A DNA stretch of 28,399 bases from an uncultured Oscillospiraceae bacterium (GTDB lineage: Bacteria > Bacillota > Clostridia > Oscillospirales > Oscillospiraceae), in NCBI GenBank assembly GCA_902497145.1, contig CABVDR010000033.1:1-28399 (forward strand), in the 5' to 3' direction. Of the stretch, positions 14,916 through 22,190 are shown piece after piece. Below the pieces are notes generated by a model, which saw nothing but the letters and a program-made list of their open reading frames with translations, did not search any database and was not told the DNA's origin. Numbering within the stretch: the stretch's first letter is position 1; each line of letters starts with the position of its first letter. Position numbers and translations under genes: made by a program.

Positions 14916-15770
14916 ATGAATCATTTTGATGAACAACTCAAACAGCGGGCCAGGCAGGAGCCCTTCCAGGTGCCGGAAAGTTTCCAGCGCCGGGTCCAGG
15001 CGGTCTGTGCCTCCCTGGAAGAGGACGCCCCAGGCCGGAGCGGGCGGCAGGAGAGGCGGAGAAAGGGCCACTGGCGGGCGTGGTCGGCTGCGGCGGCGGT
15101 AGCGTTATTTGTGGCGCTGCCCAACGTGTCGGTTTCTGCGGCCAGTGCCCTGGAACAGGTGCCGGTGCTGGGAGGGCTGGTGCGGGTCATCACCCTGCGC
15201 AACTACTTTTATGACGACGGCCACAGCACGGCCGATGTGTCCGTCCCCCAGATCACCGGGGCGGGAGCGGCGGGGGAAGAGGTCAACCAGGATGTCCAGG
15301 CCAACATCCAGCGGCTGCTGGATCAGTTTTACCAGGACGCTGATCTTCTTGCCCAGACTGGAGGGCACCAGAGCCTGAGCGTGTCCTACGATGTGGTCAC
15401 CGACAACGATCACTGGTTCACCCTGCGGGTGAGTGCGTTGCAGATCCAGGGGAGCGGGAACCAGATTTTGCGCTACTACCACATCAATAAGGACACCGGG
15501 GCGCAGGTCACCTTGTCCTCCCTGTTCCCGGAGGGCAGCGACTATGTGTCGGTGCTGTCCCAGCAGGTGCGGGAGCAGCTGCAGGCTCGGCAGGGGCGGG
15601 ACTTTTTCCAGGACTTTACCGCCATCGACCCGGAGCAGAGCTTCTACTGGGGGGAGGGTGGCAGTTTGGTTCTGGTGTTTGACGAGGGCAGCGTACTCCC
15701 CGCCTCCTGTGGAAATCCGGAAGTGACCATTCCCGCCCAGGTGGTGAATGAGCTGCGGCAGGGCGGATGA
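14916..15770 (+). CDS. rsiV: RsiV-like anti-sigma factor, DUF3298 family
   Basis: A 284-residue single-pass membrane protein. A cytoplasmic, charged N-terminus (about 1-53, the presumed sigma-binding part) precedes one transmembrane helix (about 54-78, AWSAAAAVALFVALPNVSVS). Right after it is ALEQVPVLGGLVRVITLRNY, the juxtamembrane block typical of RsiV-like proteins, and the small-residue run SVSAASA is a plausible signal-peptidase site. The outer domain ends with a DUF3298 fold (YYHINKDTGAQVTLSSLFPEGSDYVSVLSQQVREQL). In B. subtilis, RsiV binds lysozyme directly, which opens it to signal peptidase and then RasP cleavage, freeing SigV. The same mechanism is likely here. It is transcribed with the sigma gene. 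Confidence 0.88.
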   Translation: MNHFDEQLKQRARQEPFQVPESFQRRVQAVCASLEEDAPGRSGRQERRRKGHWRAWSAAAAVALFVALPNVSVSAASALEQVPVLGGLVRVITLRNYFYDDGHSTADVSVPQITGAGAAGEEVNQDVQANIQRLLDQFYQDADLLAQTGGHQSLSVSYDVVTDNDHWFTLRVSALQIQGSGNQILRYYHINKDTGAQVTLSSLFPEGSDYVSVLSQQVREQLQARQGRDFFQDFTAIDPEQSFYWGEGGSLVLVFDEGSVLPASCGNPEVTIPAQVVNELRQGG

Positions 15771-15803
15771 CCCGCCGTGACCTGGAAATTTTCCGGCGCC
15801 GCC

Positions 15804-15832
15804 TTGACAAGCGGGGGAGGGGCTGTTATAGT
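15804..15832 (+). promoter_or_regulatory. Promoter of the second marR gene
   Basis: -35 TTGACA (15804-15809), 17-base spacer, -10 TATAGT (15827-15832). It lies between the rsiV stop and the marR start, so this marR is transcribed on its own. Confidence 0.85.
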
Positions 15833-15864
15833 CGAAGTACCCCGCCAAAGGAGGTTTTCATTCA

Positions 15865-16299
15865 ATGGCCTGGGATTTCTTTGCCCATATGCGCACATTG
15901 GAACTGCTCTATCATAAAATGCAGCTTCCAGTGCTGGAACAATATCAGCTCACCCAGATCGAACTGGATGTGCTGCTCTTTCTCTCTCACCATCCCCAGC
16001 AGGACACGGCCAAGGATATTGTGGAGATCCGCCGCCTGACCAAATCCCACGTCTCTGCCGCGGTGGAGGGACTGGTACAGCGCAACTACATTCAGCGCCT
16101 GCGCCGCCCCGACAACAAGAAGCTTATCCACTTGGTGCTGCTGCCAGATGCCGCTCCTGCGGTTCAGGCAGGGCAGGCCCAGCAGAAGGCATTTTTTCAG
16201 ACCTTGAAGCAGGGGTTTACCCCCGAGGAGGTCCAGGTTCTCAACGCCATGCTCTTCCGTATGGGAGAAAACGCCAAAGAGGCCTATACCAAACTATAA
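15865..16299 (+). CDS. MarR-family transcriptional regulator
   Basis: A 144-residue winged-helix protein. N-terminal helices (FFAHMRTLELLYHKMQLPVLEQYQLTQIELDVLLFL) are followed by the HTH DTAKDIVEIRRLTKSHVSAAVEGLVQRNYIQRL and the wing RRPDNKKLIHLVLLPDA, in MarR order. The ATG has AAAGGAGG (15847-15854) ten bases upstream. It has its own sigma-A-type promoter and a strong terminator, so it is monocistronic with no obvious neighbouring target. It is not closely similar to the marR at 8598. Effector and regulon cannot be inferred. The wing pattern RPDNKKLIHL is like regulators of fatty-acid or stress genes, but that is only a weak resemblance. Confidence 0.9.
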   Translation: MAWDFFAHMRTLELLYHKMQLPVLEQYQLTQIELDVLLFLSHHPQQDTAKDIVEIRRLTKSHVSAAVEGLVQRNYIQRLRRPDNKKLIHLVLLPDAAPAVQAGQAQQKAFFQTLKQGFTPEEVQVLNAMLFRMGENAKEAYTKL

Positions 16300-16300
16300 C

Positions 16301-16336
16301 AAACCGGCCCGTCTCAATTCTGAGACGGGCCGGTTT
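16301..16336. terminator. Bidirectional hairpin between marR and small membrane gene
   Basis: Perfect 16-bp stem: 16301-16316 (AAACCGGCCCGTCTCA) with 16321-16336, loop ATTC. The T-run is short (TTT) on both strands, so it is a weak-tract but very stable terminator for two convergent transcripts. Confidence 0.8.
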
Positions 16337-16339
16337 CTG

Positions 16340-16543
16340 CTATGCTTCCGATTCACCGGAGTCGGTGGAGCGGGTTTGGCTTCCGAAGTAAAAGGCGATG
16401 ACCACCGAGAAAATGGTCAGAAAGCTCTGCGTATCCACTTGGCCGGCGATGGTCATGCAGCCAAACACGGCCGTAAGGATCAGTGTGACCAGGCTCTTCA
16501 CGTCCAGCAGCTGGGCCAGGAGCTTGCGAACAAAGGCGCCCAT
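16340..16543 (-). CDS. Small membrane protein, holin-like appearance
   Basis: A 67-residue ORF with a good ribosome site (GGAAGGAGG, spacing about 7). A short basic N-terminus (MGAFVRKLLAQLLD) precedes one or two hydrophobic segments: KSLVTLILTAVFGCMTIAG and, after QVDTQ, SFLTIFSVVIAFYFGSQ; the tail is polar (TRSTDSGESEA). The QxxxFLTIFxxVxxFYFG segment resembles small phage-associated pore-like proteins, but there are no other phage genes here, so no function is claimed. It lies 47 bases downstream of the second permease gene on the same strand, so it may be the last gene of the GntR-ABC operon, ending at the hairpin 16301-16336. Confidence 0.65.
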   Translation of the reverse strand: MGAFVRKLLAQLLDVKSLVTLILTAVFGCMTIAGQVDTQSFLTIFSVVIAFYFGSQTRSTDSGESEA

Positions 16544-16590
16544 GGCATTCCCTCCTTCCCGGCTATCCTATGCCGGGGGAGGGAAAGGGG

Positions 16591-17316
16591 TCACTGGGGT
16601 ACCGGAGCCCGGAGCAGATACCAGATGGACCAGCAGAAGGCCAGAACCAGGGCTAAGCCACCGCCGCTCCCCAGCATAGTCAGATCAGGCAGCCGGTCCA
16701 GGTAGGAATTGAATATCTGGGGGATGAAACAGATGGCCATCCATATTGCCCATAGGACCCACATCCCTTTCTTGCCGAAGCGGTGGAGAATGGTGCCGCA
16801 CAGGGTGCCAGCCGCTACCGTCCCCAAAGCGATGGCAAACCAGCCCCACAGGGGCAGGGAGAAGACCTCCACAAACAAGGCGTTGGGGGAGATGTCGTCC
16901 AGAGCCACCCAGCCATCCACGCCATAATAGACACCATCACAGCCGGTGATGGCCTGCCACAGGGCGGGGGCGGTGAGCCGTTCCAGGCCGGTGAGCAGGG
17001 CAGACAGTGCCATGCACAGGAGCGCCGTGGCGGCCTCGCACCCCAGGGTCAGGGCCAAGGCCCGGCGGCGGGTGCAGCCGAAGCGCACCAGGTGGGAGAA
17101 CTGAAAGCCGGAGTAGCTCAGGCTGTAAATCAGGATGAGAAAGGCGCTGACAATGGGCAGGATCATACCGGAGATCATCAGGGAGGTGCCGTCAAAGAAG
17201 AAGGCCAGCACCACCGCCGTGACGATGTGGGCCACCAGGAAGAAGCCGGCCAGCACCCCGGCGCACACGGCAAAATCGTCCCAGCTGTTGCGCAGTAATT
17301 TTATATACATTCCCAT
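16591..17316 (-). CDS. ABC transporter permease (second subunit of GntR-linked system)
   Basis: A 241-residue integral membrane protein with about six hydrophobic segments (for example VLAGFFLVAHIVTAVVLAFFF, GMILPIVSAFLILIYSL, LCMALSALLTGL, WGWFAIALGTVAAGTLCGTIL, MWVLWAIWMAICFIPQIF, GGGLALVLAFCWSIWYLL). A cytoplasmic-looking VRFGCTRRRAL motif after the second segment matches MGWTRRSYMQG in its partner, a feature of ABC-2-like permeases. The start follows the previous stop directly (TGAATG); an in-frame ATG at 17310 has better spacing from GAGGTG and may be the real one. It works with the ATPase at 18001 and permease at 17317. The substrate is unknown; YtrA-type systems are often tied to cell-wall antibiotics. 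Confidence 0.82.
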   Translation of the reverse strand: MGMYIKLLRNSWDDFAVCAGVLAGFFLVAHIVTAVVLAFFFDGTSLMISGMILPIVSAFLILIYSLSYSGFQFSHLVRFGCTRRRALALTLGCEAATALLCMALSALLTGLERLTAPALWQAITGCDGVYYGVDGWVALDDISPNALFVEVFSLPLWGWFAIALGTVAAGTLCGTILHRFGKKGMWVLWAIWMAICFIPQIFNSYLDRLPDLTMLGSGGGLALVLAFCWSIWYLLRAPVPQ

Positions 17317-17985
17317 TCACCTCACCACATACCGGCGGATGACCCGCCACAGAAGAACCTCTCCAGCCAGAAACACGGCCAGCAAAACGACCACGGTTAT
17401 GGGCAGAAACAGGGGAGTGAAGCCCAGATCAAAGAGTCCCATCCCCGCCAAACCCAGCACCACCACCCCGGCAATGGCCGCCAGAATAGCAATGGTCATC
17501 ACGGTGATTCCCAGGGCCTTAGAGCGCGTCATCAGCAGTCCTGCCAGACAGCCCACTACCAGGATAGCCAGACAAAACAGGGGATAGAGGGGGCCATATC
17601 GCCCAGTGACCAGCAGAAGAATGTGGAGCCGGTTGTTGGGCGCCCAGCTGCCCAGCTGAGGGATGAGGGGCATCAGCAGGGTCAGTCCCCAGCCGACGAG
17701 GGTGTAGACCACCAGCATGATCTGCATTCCCTGCATGTAGGAGCGCCGGGTCCAGCCCATGGAAATGGCCAGATTCAGGGTAGCAGTGGTCAGAGACACA
17801 CTGTACATAAAGAGAAACAGCAAAATAAGCAGCGGCATGGAGTAGAAGTAGGTGGCAAAGATGCCGTCCGCCCCCTGGGGGACGCCGGAGATTACCGCCA
17901 GCACCACCACCACCGCCTCAAAGACCACCATGGCGGATACGTTGGGCCAGAGGAAGGGCCAGAAGTATTGCAGACACTTTTTCAT
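17317..17985 (-). CDS. ABC transporter permease (first subunit of GntR-linked system)
   Basis: A 222-residue membrane protein with six predicted helices (MVVFEAVVVVLAVISGV; MPLLILLFLFMYSVSLTTATL; IMLVVYTLVGWGLTLLMPL; PLFCLAILVVGCLAGLLM; GITVMTIAILAAIAGVVVLGL; LFLPITVVVLLAVFLAGEV) and the loop motif MGWTRRSYMQG shared with its neighbour. The ribosome site GGAGGGGAGG precedes the ATG. It is 15 bases after the ATPase stop and abuts the next permease, so the order is gntR-ATPase-permease-permease. The two permeases are similar in length and topology, likely forming a heterodimeric membrane channel or flippase. Confidence 0.84.
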   Translation of the reverse strand: MKKCLQYFWPFLWPNVSAMVVFEAVVVVLAVISGVPQGADGIFATYFYSMPLLILLFLFMYSVSLTTATLNLAISMGWTRRSYMQGMQIMLVVYTLVGWGLTLLMPLIPQLGSWAPNNRLHILLLVTGRYGPLYPLFCLAILVVGCLAGLLMTRSKALGITVMTIAILAAIAGVVVLGLAGMGLFDLGFTPLFLPITVVVLLAVFLAGEVLLWRVIRRYVVR

Positions 17986-18000
17986 AGGAGCCTCCCCTCC

Positions 18001-18888
18001 TTATCCCTCGTCTCCGTGGCCGCACAGAGCCACAAACACGTTCTGCAGGTTCATGGGGGCCACGTCCACATCGAACTGCTCTGCCTGGGCCAGCTGGGCT
18101 GCCCCGCCCCGCACGCCGCAGCTCTTGTGGCGGCCGGTCTCCCGGGTGGTGAGCACCTCCAGCCCCTGGCAGGCCCGGTCCACCTCCTCCTGGTGGCCGG
18201 AGATATAGCGGAACTGATCCACCAGTTCGTCGGTCTCTGCGTTTTCCAGGATCTTTCCCTCGTCCAGGATGATGACCCGCTCAAAGACGGAGGCGGCCTC
18301 CTCAATGATGTGGGTGGAGATGATAAAGGTGCGGTTCGTTTTGGCGTAGTCCTCCAGCAGCAGCTGGTAGAACCGCTCCCGCATCACCACGTCCAGCCCC
18401 GCCACCGGTTCGTCCAAAATGGTGATGTCCGCTCCGCTGGCCAGGGCCAGGAGGATGGTCACCATGGACATCTGCCCCTTGGACAGCTGGGAAATCTTCT
18501 TCTTGGGGTTTAATTTGAACTCCTGGAGCAGTTTTTGGGCGTACTCCTGGTCCCAGTTGGGGTAAAAGACCGCGGCGGTGTTCAGGTAGTACTTGATCTT
18601 CATGTTGTTGGGACCGGTAAACAGGGTGGGCTGGAGCTCCCGGGAGAAGCAGATGTGGTTGAGGGCGTCCTGGTTTTCCCACACCGGTTTTCCATTGTAG
18701 GTCACCTGGCCGCTGTCCATGGTGTTCTGCGCGGTGAGGATGGACAGCAGGGTGGTTTTGCCCGCCCCGTTGCGGCCGATGAGGCCGTAGATTTTGCCCG
18801 GCTGGATGTCCAGATCCAGGTCTTGGAGAACTTGGTTGTCGCCATAGGATTTGCACACGCCTTTGGCGGATAATACGCCAGTATTCAT
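18001..18888 (-). CDS. ABC transporter ATP-binding protein (GntR-linked)
   Basis: A 295-residue ATPase. Walker A GRNGAGKTT (residues 38-46), signature QLSKGQMSM, Walker B ITILDEPVAGLD and H-loop STHIIEE are all intact. The C-terminal part, about 80 residues after the core (ISGHQEEVDRACQGLEV...FDVDVAPMNLQNVFVALCG), is the regulatory tail common in YtrB/BcrA-like ATPases. ATG 18888 is chosen because GGGGAAGGAG lies before it and it overlaps the GntR stop by four bases (ATGA). The frame is open further upstream, but only inside the GntR gene. It energises the two permeases downstream. Confidence 0.92.
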   Translation of the reverse strand: MNTGVLSAKGVCKSYGDNQVLQDLDLDIQPGKIYGLIGRNGAGKTTLLSILTAQNTMDSGQVTYNGKPVWENQDALNHICFSRELQPTLFTGPNNMKIKYYLNTAAVFYPNWDQEYAQKLLQEFKLNPKKKISQLSKGQMSMVTILLALASGADITILDEPVAGLDVVMRERFYQLLLEDYAKTNRTFIISTHIIEEAASVFERVIILDEGKILENAETDELVDQFRYISGHQEEVDRACQGLEVLTTRETGRHKSCGVRGGAAQLAQAEQFDVDVAPMNLQNVFVALCGHGDEG

Positions 18889-19265
18889 GATGTTTCTCCT
18901 TCCCCGATGGCCTTGCGTACCATCGTCAGCAGCTCTTCCCCGGTGAGACCCAGGGAGCGTCCCTCTTCGATCATGGGCTGGATATAGCCCTGGCAAAATG
19001 CCGCTTTCCGTTTTTCCCGCACTTTCTCCGCTCCTCCCGGGGACACGAACATGCCGATGCCCCGGCGCTTGTACAAGATCCCGTCGGCCACCAGGAGATT
19101 GATGCCCTTGGCGGCGGTGGCGGGATTGATGTTGTAGCAGCGGGAGAGCTCGTTGGTGGAGGGGACCTGCTCCTCCTCCCCATATACCCCCCGGAGGATG
19201 TCGTCCTCCAGCAGTTGGGCAATTTGCAGATAGATCAGGGTCTGGTCGCCCAGCGCACCCCGCAT
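18885..19265 (-). CDS. GntR-family regulator, YtrA subfamily
   Basis: A 126-residue regulator: an N-terminal GntR winged HTH (IYLQIAQLLEDDILRGVYGEEEQVPSTNELSRCYNINPATAAKGINLLVADGILYKRRGIGMFV) and a short helical tail of about 50 residues, as in YtrA rather than FadR or HutC types. The ATG follows AAGGAGG. It leads an operon with an ATPase and two permeases, overlapping the ATPase start by ATGA. It should repress this operon by binding the 24-bp palindrome at 19287-19310, which covers the -10. In B. subtilis YtrA responds to cell-wall-active antibiotics; the inducer here is unknown. Confidence 0.94.
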   Translation of the reverse strand: MRGALGDQTLIYLQIAQLLEDDILRGVYGEEEQVPSTNELSRCYNINPATAAKGINLLVADGILYKRRGIGMFVSPGGAEKVREKRKAAFCQGYIQPMIEEGRSLGLTGEELLTMVRKAIGEGETS

Positions 19266-19286
19266 GAGATCGCCTCCTTGTTCGTT

Positions 19287-19336
19287 GGTTCATTACTTAT
19301 GTAATTAACCATATCACTAACCACCCTATTTGTCAA
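19287..19336 (-). promoter_or_regulatory. GntR operon promoter and 24-bp palindromic operator
   Basis: Minus strand -35 TTGACA (plus 19331-19336), 17-base spacer, -10 TATGGT (plus 19308-19313). The operator is GGTT-N-ATTAC-N4-GTAAT-N-AACC (plus 19287-19310), a palindrome interrupted only at N positions and overlapping the -10. It is just upstream of the gntR ribosome site. Confidence 0.87.
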
Positions 19337-19340
19337 GCAG

Positions 19341-19378
19341 AAAACCCCGGCGGAAGAGAGGATTTCTTCCGTCGGGGT
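19341..19378 (-). terminator. Terminator after ogt
   Basis: A 14-bp stem (19344-19357 with 19365-19378, one G-T wobble) followed on the minus strand by TTTT. It separates the ogt transcript from the gntR promoter just beyond. Confidence 0.8.
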
Positions 19379-19384
19379 CTTGTG

Positions 19385-19846
19385 TCAGAAGATGTGTCCC
19401 TCCAGAGATAGGAGAGCTTTTTTCAGCTCCAAACCCCCGGCATAGCCAGTGAGGGAGCCGTCGGCTCCCACCACCCGGTGACAGGGGATGAAGATAGGGA
19501 TGGGGTTATGGTGGTTGGCCATGCCCACCGCCCGGAAGCCCCGGGGGCTGTCCACCGCCAGGGCGATATCCCGGTAGGTACGGGTTTCTCCCCAGGGGAT
19601 GGCCTCCAGAGCCTGCCACACCCGGCGCTGAAACGGTGTGCCCTGGGGATGTAACGGCAGGTCAAAGACCTTCCGCTGGCCCCCCAGGTACTCCAGCAGC
19701 TGCCCCTCCCCCTCCAACAGCAGAGAAGTGGGGTGGGAGACCAGCCGGGGGGTGGGGCGTCCAGGGAGATACAGGTGGGTGATGGCCTCTCCCTCGCCAG
19801 CCAGGGCCATGGTGCCGAGGGGAGTGGAGAACTGGTAAAAGTCCAT
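19385..19846 (-). CDS. ogt: Methylated-DNA-protein-cysteine methyltransferase
   Basis: A 153-residue O6-alkylguanine-DNA alkyltransferase, usual Ogt length. The N-terminal RNase-H-like part (DFYQFSTPLGTMALAG) precedes the DNA-binding HTH (TPFQRRVWQALEAIPWGETRTYRDIALAVDSPRGFRAVGMANHHNPIPIFIPCHRVVG) with the acceptor cysteine in PCHRV. The alkyl group is moved onto that cysteine in a suicide repair reaction. The usual Asn-Asn before PIPI is HHN here, a mild variant. The ATG overlaps the stop of the DUF3048 lipoprotein gene by one base (TGATG), so they share a transcript. Confidence 0.95.
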   Translation of the reverse strand: MDFYQFSTPLGTMALAGEGEAITHLYLPGRPTPRLVSHPTSLLLEGEGQLLEYLGGQRKVFDLPLHPQGTPFQRRVWQALEAIPWGETRTYRDIALAVDSPRGFRAVGMANHHNPIPIFIPCHRVVGADGSLTGYAGGLELKKALLSLEGHIF

Positions 19847-20931
19847 CAGGTCACCTCCACAGGGGTGGAGCTGCCCACCAGATTGACGTAGCTCTTGCCT
19901 ACCCCCAGCTTCAGGGGCTGGCCGTCGGCGGTGTAGTAGGTGAGGGGGGAGGAGTTTTTGTCCTTGGACCAGGTGATGGTCTGCACTGTGCCGTCACAGA
20001 AGAACAGGCCTTCCCCGGTGCCGGTGGTGCGGATGGCCTGCCGTCCCGCGTCATCCCCCTCCAGGTTGGATACGCTGGTGCGCAGCACCAGCACATTCTT
20101 TACCCCCACCTGCTCCCCAGTGTTGCCGTCCACATAGGGCTGGCCGTATTCCGAGACCAGGTAGAGCCCGCTGTCCGGGTCGTAAGTAAACACGCCGGTT
20201 TTATAGGTGGAGAAGGTGATGGTGACGCTCTGCGCGCTGTCCCCCTGGGCCTTCTCGCCCTCGGACAGGAAGGTCTGGGGGTACGTATATCCGTCCTTGT
20301 GCTCCAGGCGCAGCCCGGAGTAGGTGGGCAGCAGTTCCTGGATGGTCTCCCCTGAGGTAAGTACGCTGTGCTCATAGCCCATGTTCTTTTTCCGCTGCTG
20401 GTCCCGCCAGAACAGGGTGCCCTCATAGGGGCCGTTGACGCAGTCAAAGGCGCTCACACCCCAGTTTTCAATGGCAGTGTAGGCGCCGGGGCTGCCTCCG
20501 GCGTGGAGGAAGATGGCGTCGTGGCCCAGGGCCAGGGAGACGTAGTAGTCCCGGGCGGAGCGCACCGACCCAATGTCCCCCACACCCTCCACCGACTGGA
20601 ACACCCCCAGCATCCGGGTGATGCCCCCCTCGGCCAGGGCCTCATAGATGATGTCCGCCTGGCCCACCCCCAACTGGGGCAGGGCCTTTTTCAGATTGTT
20701 GAGCATGATGGCCACCGGCCGGTTTTTTCCAATGTCCTGCTCGCAGCCCTCCCCGGTGAGGGGGTTGACATAGGGGAGGACGGGCTCGGGATCGGGTTCC
20801 ACCGGAGCCAGCACCGAGGTGTCGGGGGGCTCCGAGGAAGAGGTGGGGGGCGCCTGCTTGGAACCGCAGGCGGTCAGCGTGAACAGGAGCGCGCCGCTCA
20901 CCAGAAGGGAGAACATTCGTTTGCTGCACAT
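19846..20931 (-). CDS. DUF3048 (YerB-like) lipoprotein
   Basis: A 361-residue predicted surface lipoprotein. The signal is MCSKRMFSLLVSGALLFTLTAC with lipobox LTAC and lipidated Cys22, followed by a Ser/Pro-rich linker. The body is DUF3048: PLTGEGCEQDIGKNRPVAIMLNN, then QADIIYEALAEGGITRMLGVFQS, GSVRSARDYYVSLALGHDAIFLHAGGS and the C-terminal YerB-type domain (TYKTGVFTYDPDSGLYLVSEYGQPYVD...TWSKDKNSSPLTYYTADGQPLKLGVGKSYVNLV). The function is not established; proposed roles are surface-associated. I use ATG 20931 because AAAGGAGG is 8 bases upstream and the signal peptide starts there; the frame is open to 20982. Minus-strand promoter at 20954-20982. Confidence 0.93.
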   Translation of the reverse strand: MCSKRMFSLLVSGALLFTLTACGSKQAPPTSSSEPPDTSVLAPVEPDPEPVLPYVNPLTGEGCEQDIGKNRPVAIMLNNLKKALPQLGVGQADIIYEALAEGGITRMLGVFQSVEGVGDIGSVRSARDYYVSLALGHDAIFLHAGGSPGAYTAIENWGVSAFDCVNGPYEGTLFWRDQQRKKNMGYEHSVLTSGETIQELLPTYSGLRLEHKDGYTYPQTFLSEGEKAQGDSAQSVTITFSTYKTGVFTYDPDSGLYLVSEYGQPYVDGNTGEQVGVKNVLVLRTSVSNLEGDDAGRQAIRTTGTGEGLFFCDGTVQTITWSKDKNSSPLTYYTADGQPLKLGVGKSYVNLVGSSTPVEVT

Positions 20932-20953
20932 AGGACATTCCTCCTTTGCGTCC

Positions 20954-20982
20954 ATTATACCTTGCTGTTCTCTGGGGCACAA
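20954..20982 (-). promoter_or_regulatory. Promoter of DUF3048-ogt operon
   Basis: Minus strand -35 TTGTGC (plus 20977-20982), 17-base spacer and perfect -10 TATAAT (plus 20954-20959), 23 bases before the start codon. Confidence 0.8.
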
Positions 20983-21101
20983 GACAGATTCTTCCTGTTC
21001 TCCCAGGGGCTTTCACAAAATGTTTACCACTCTTTCAGGAAAGTTTCAGGTCCGTGGGGTAACATGGTTGCGATTCAATCAACAGCAAGGAGGTCTGTGT
21101 T

Positions 21102-22190
21102 TTGATCGAAGTGCGTGATCTGGTCAAACAGTACGGAAATCGCCTGGCGGTGGATCACCTGAGCTTTACCGTGCCGGATGGCCAGATTTTTGGCTTTCTG
21201 GGCCCCAACGGGGCGGGCAAGTCCACCACCATGAACCTGATGACCGGGTATCTGGGTCCCACCTCCGGGGAGATTTTGGTGGATGGATTCAGCGTCACCA
21301 AGGAGCCGGAGAAGGCCAAGCGGCAGATCGGCTATCTGCCCGAGATGCCCCCTCTCTATATGGATATGACGGTGGACGAGTATTTACGCTTCGCCGCCCA
21401 GCTGAAAAAAGTGCCGAAAAAGGAGCGGGAGTCCCAGATCGACCGGGTGGCCGAGATGACCGGGGTGGACCAGGTGCTGGGTCGCCTCATTCGCAACCTG
21501 TCCAAGGGCTACCGCCAGCGGGTGGGCCTGGCCCAGGCTCTGCTGGGCTTCCCCAAGGTTCTCATCCTGGATGAGCCCACCGTGGGTCTCGACCCCAAGC
21601 AGATTTTGGAGATGCGGACCCTGATCCGCCAGCTGGCCCGGGAGCATACCGTCATCCTCAGCTCCCACATCCTCTCCGAGGTGCAGGAGGTGTGCGACCA
21701 CCTGCTCATTATCCACCACGGCAAGAAGGTGGCCGCTGGGGAGCCGGAGGAGCTGGAGCGCTCCCTGTCCGGCAACCCGGCCCTGGAGATCGTGGTTCGG
21801 GGGGAGGGGGAGCTGGTCCGCTCCCAGCTGGCCCTGCTCTCCGGCATGACTTCCCTCACCCAGCACGACTGCCGGGAGGCCGGCTGCTGTGCCTTCCGCC
21901 TGGAGTGTGCCCCCGGGGAGGACCTGCGGGAGGCGGTGTTCCAGACCTGTGCCCAAGAGGGGCTTCCTCTGCTGGAGCTGCGCCAGGACACCCTGACCCT
22001 GGAGGACATCTTCCTGAAACTTACCTCCGACGACGTGGAACAGGAGTCGGAGAACCCGGCAAGCGCCCAGCCCGGTGGGGCAAGCCAGGTCCAGCTGAGC
22101 GAAGCAGACCAGGCCAAGCTGGGGGAGGACATCCCGGTCCAGCTGGATGAGGCCGAGCCTGAGAAACCGGAAGAGGAGGAACAGCCATGA
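21102..22190 (+). CDS. ABC transporter ATPase (GldA-like)
   Basis: A 362-residue ATPase of the group paired with GldF/GldG-like membrane proteins. Walker A GPNGAGKST begins at residue 34, the signature is LSKGYRQRVGLAQAL, Walker B VLILDEPTVGLD, H-loop SSHILSE. The core ends near residue 307 (LTLEDIFLKLTSD); the remaining 55 or so residues are a low-complexity acidic tail rich in Glu, Gln and Pro (PASAQPGGASQVQLSEADQ...EKPEEEEQP). The start is TTG 21102, 8 bases after AAGGAGG, followed by MIEVRDLVKQYG, the usual N-terminus. The stop overlaps the permease start (ATGA). It likely powers an exporter or envelope function; gliding is not implied. Confidence 0.92.
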   Translation: MIEVRDLVKQYGNRLAVDHLSFTVPDGQIFGFLGPNGAGKSTTMNLMTGYLGPTSGEILVDGFSVTKEPEKAKRQIGYLPEMPPLYMDMTVDEYLRFAAQLKKVPKKERESQIDRVAEMTGVDQVLGRLIRNLSKGYRQRVGLAQALLGFPKVLILDEPTVGLDPKQILEMRTLIRQLAREHTVILSSHILSEVQEVCDHLLIIHHGKKVAAGEPEELERSLSGNPALEIVVRGEGELVRSQLALLSGMTSLTQHDCREAGCCAFRLECAPGEDLREAVFQTCAQEGLPLLELRQDTLTLEDIFLKLTSDDVEQESENPASAQPGGASQVQLSEADQAKLGEDIPVQLDEAEPEKPEEEEQP

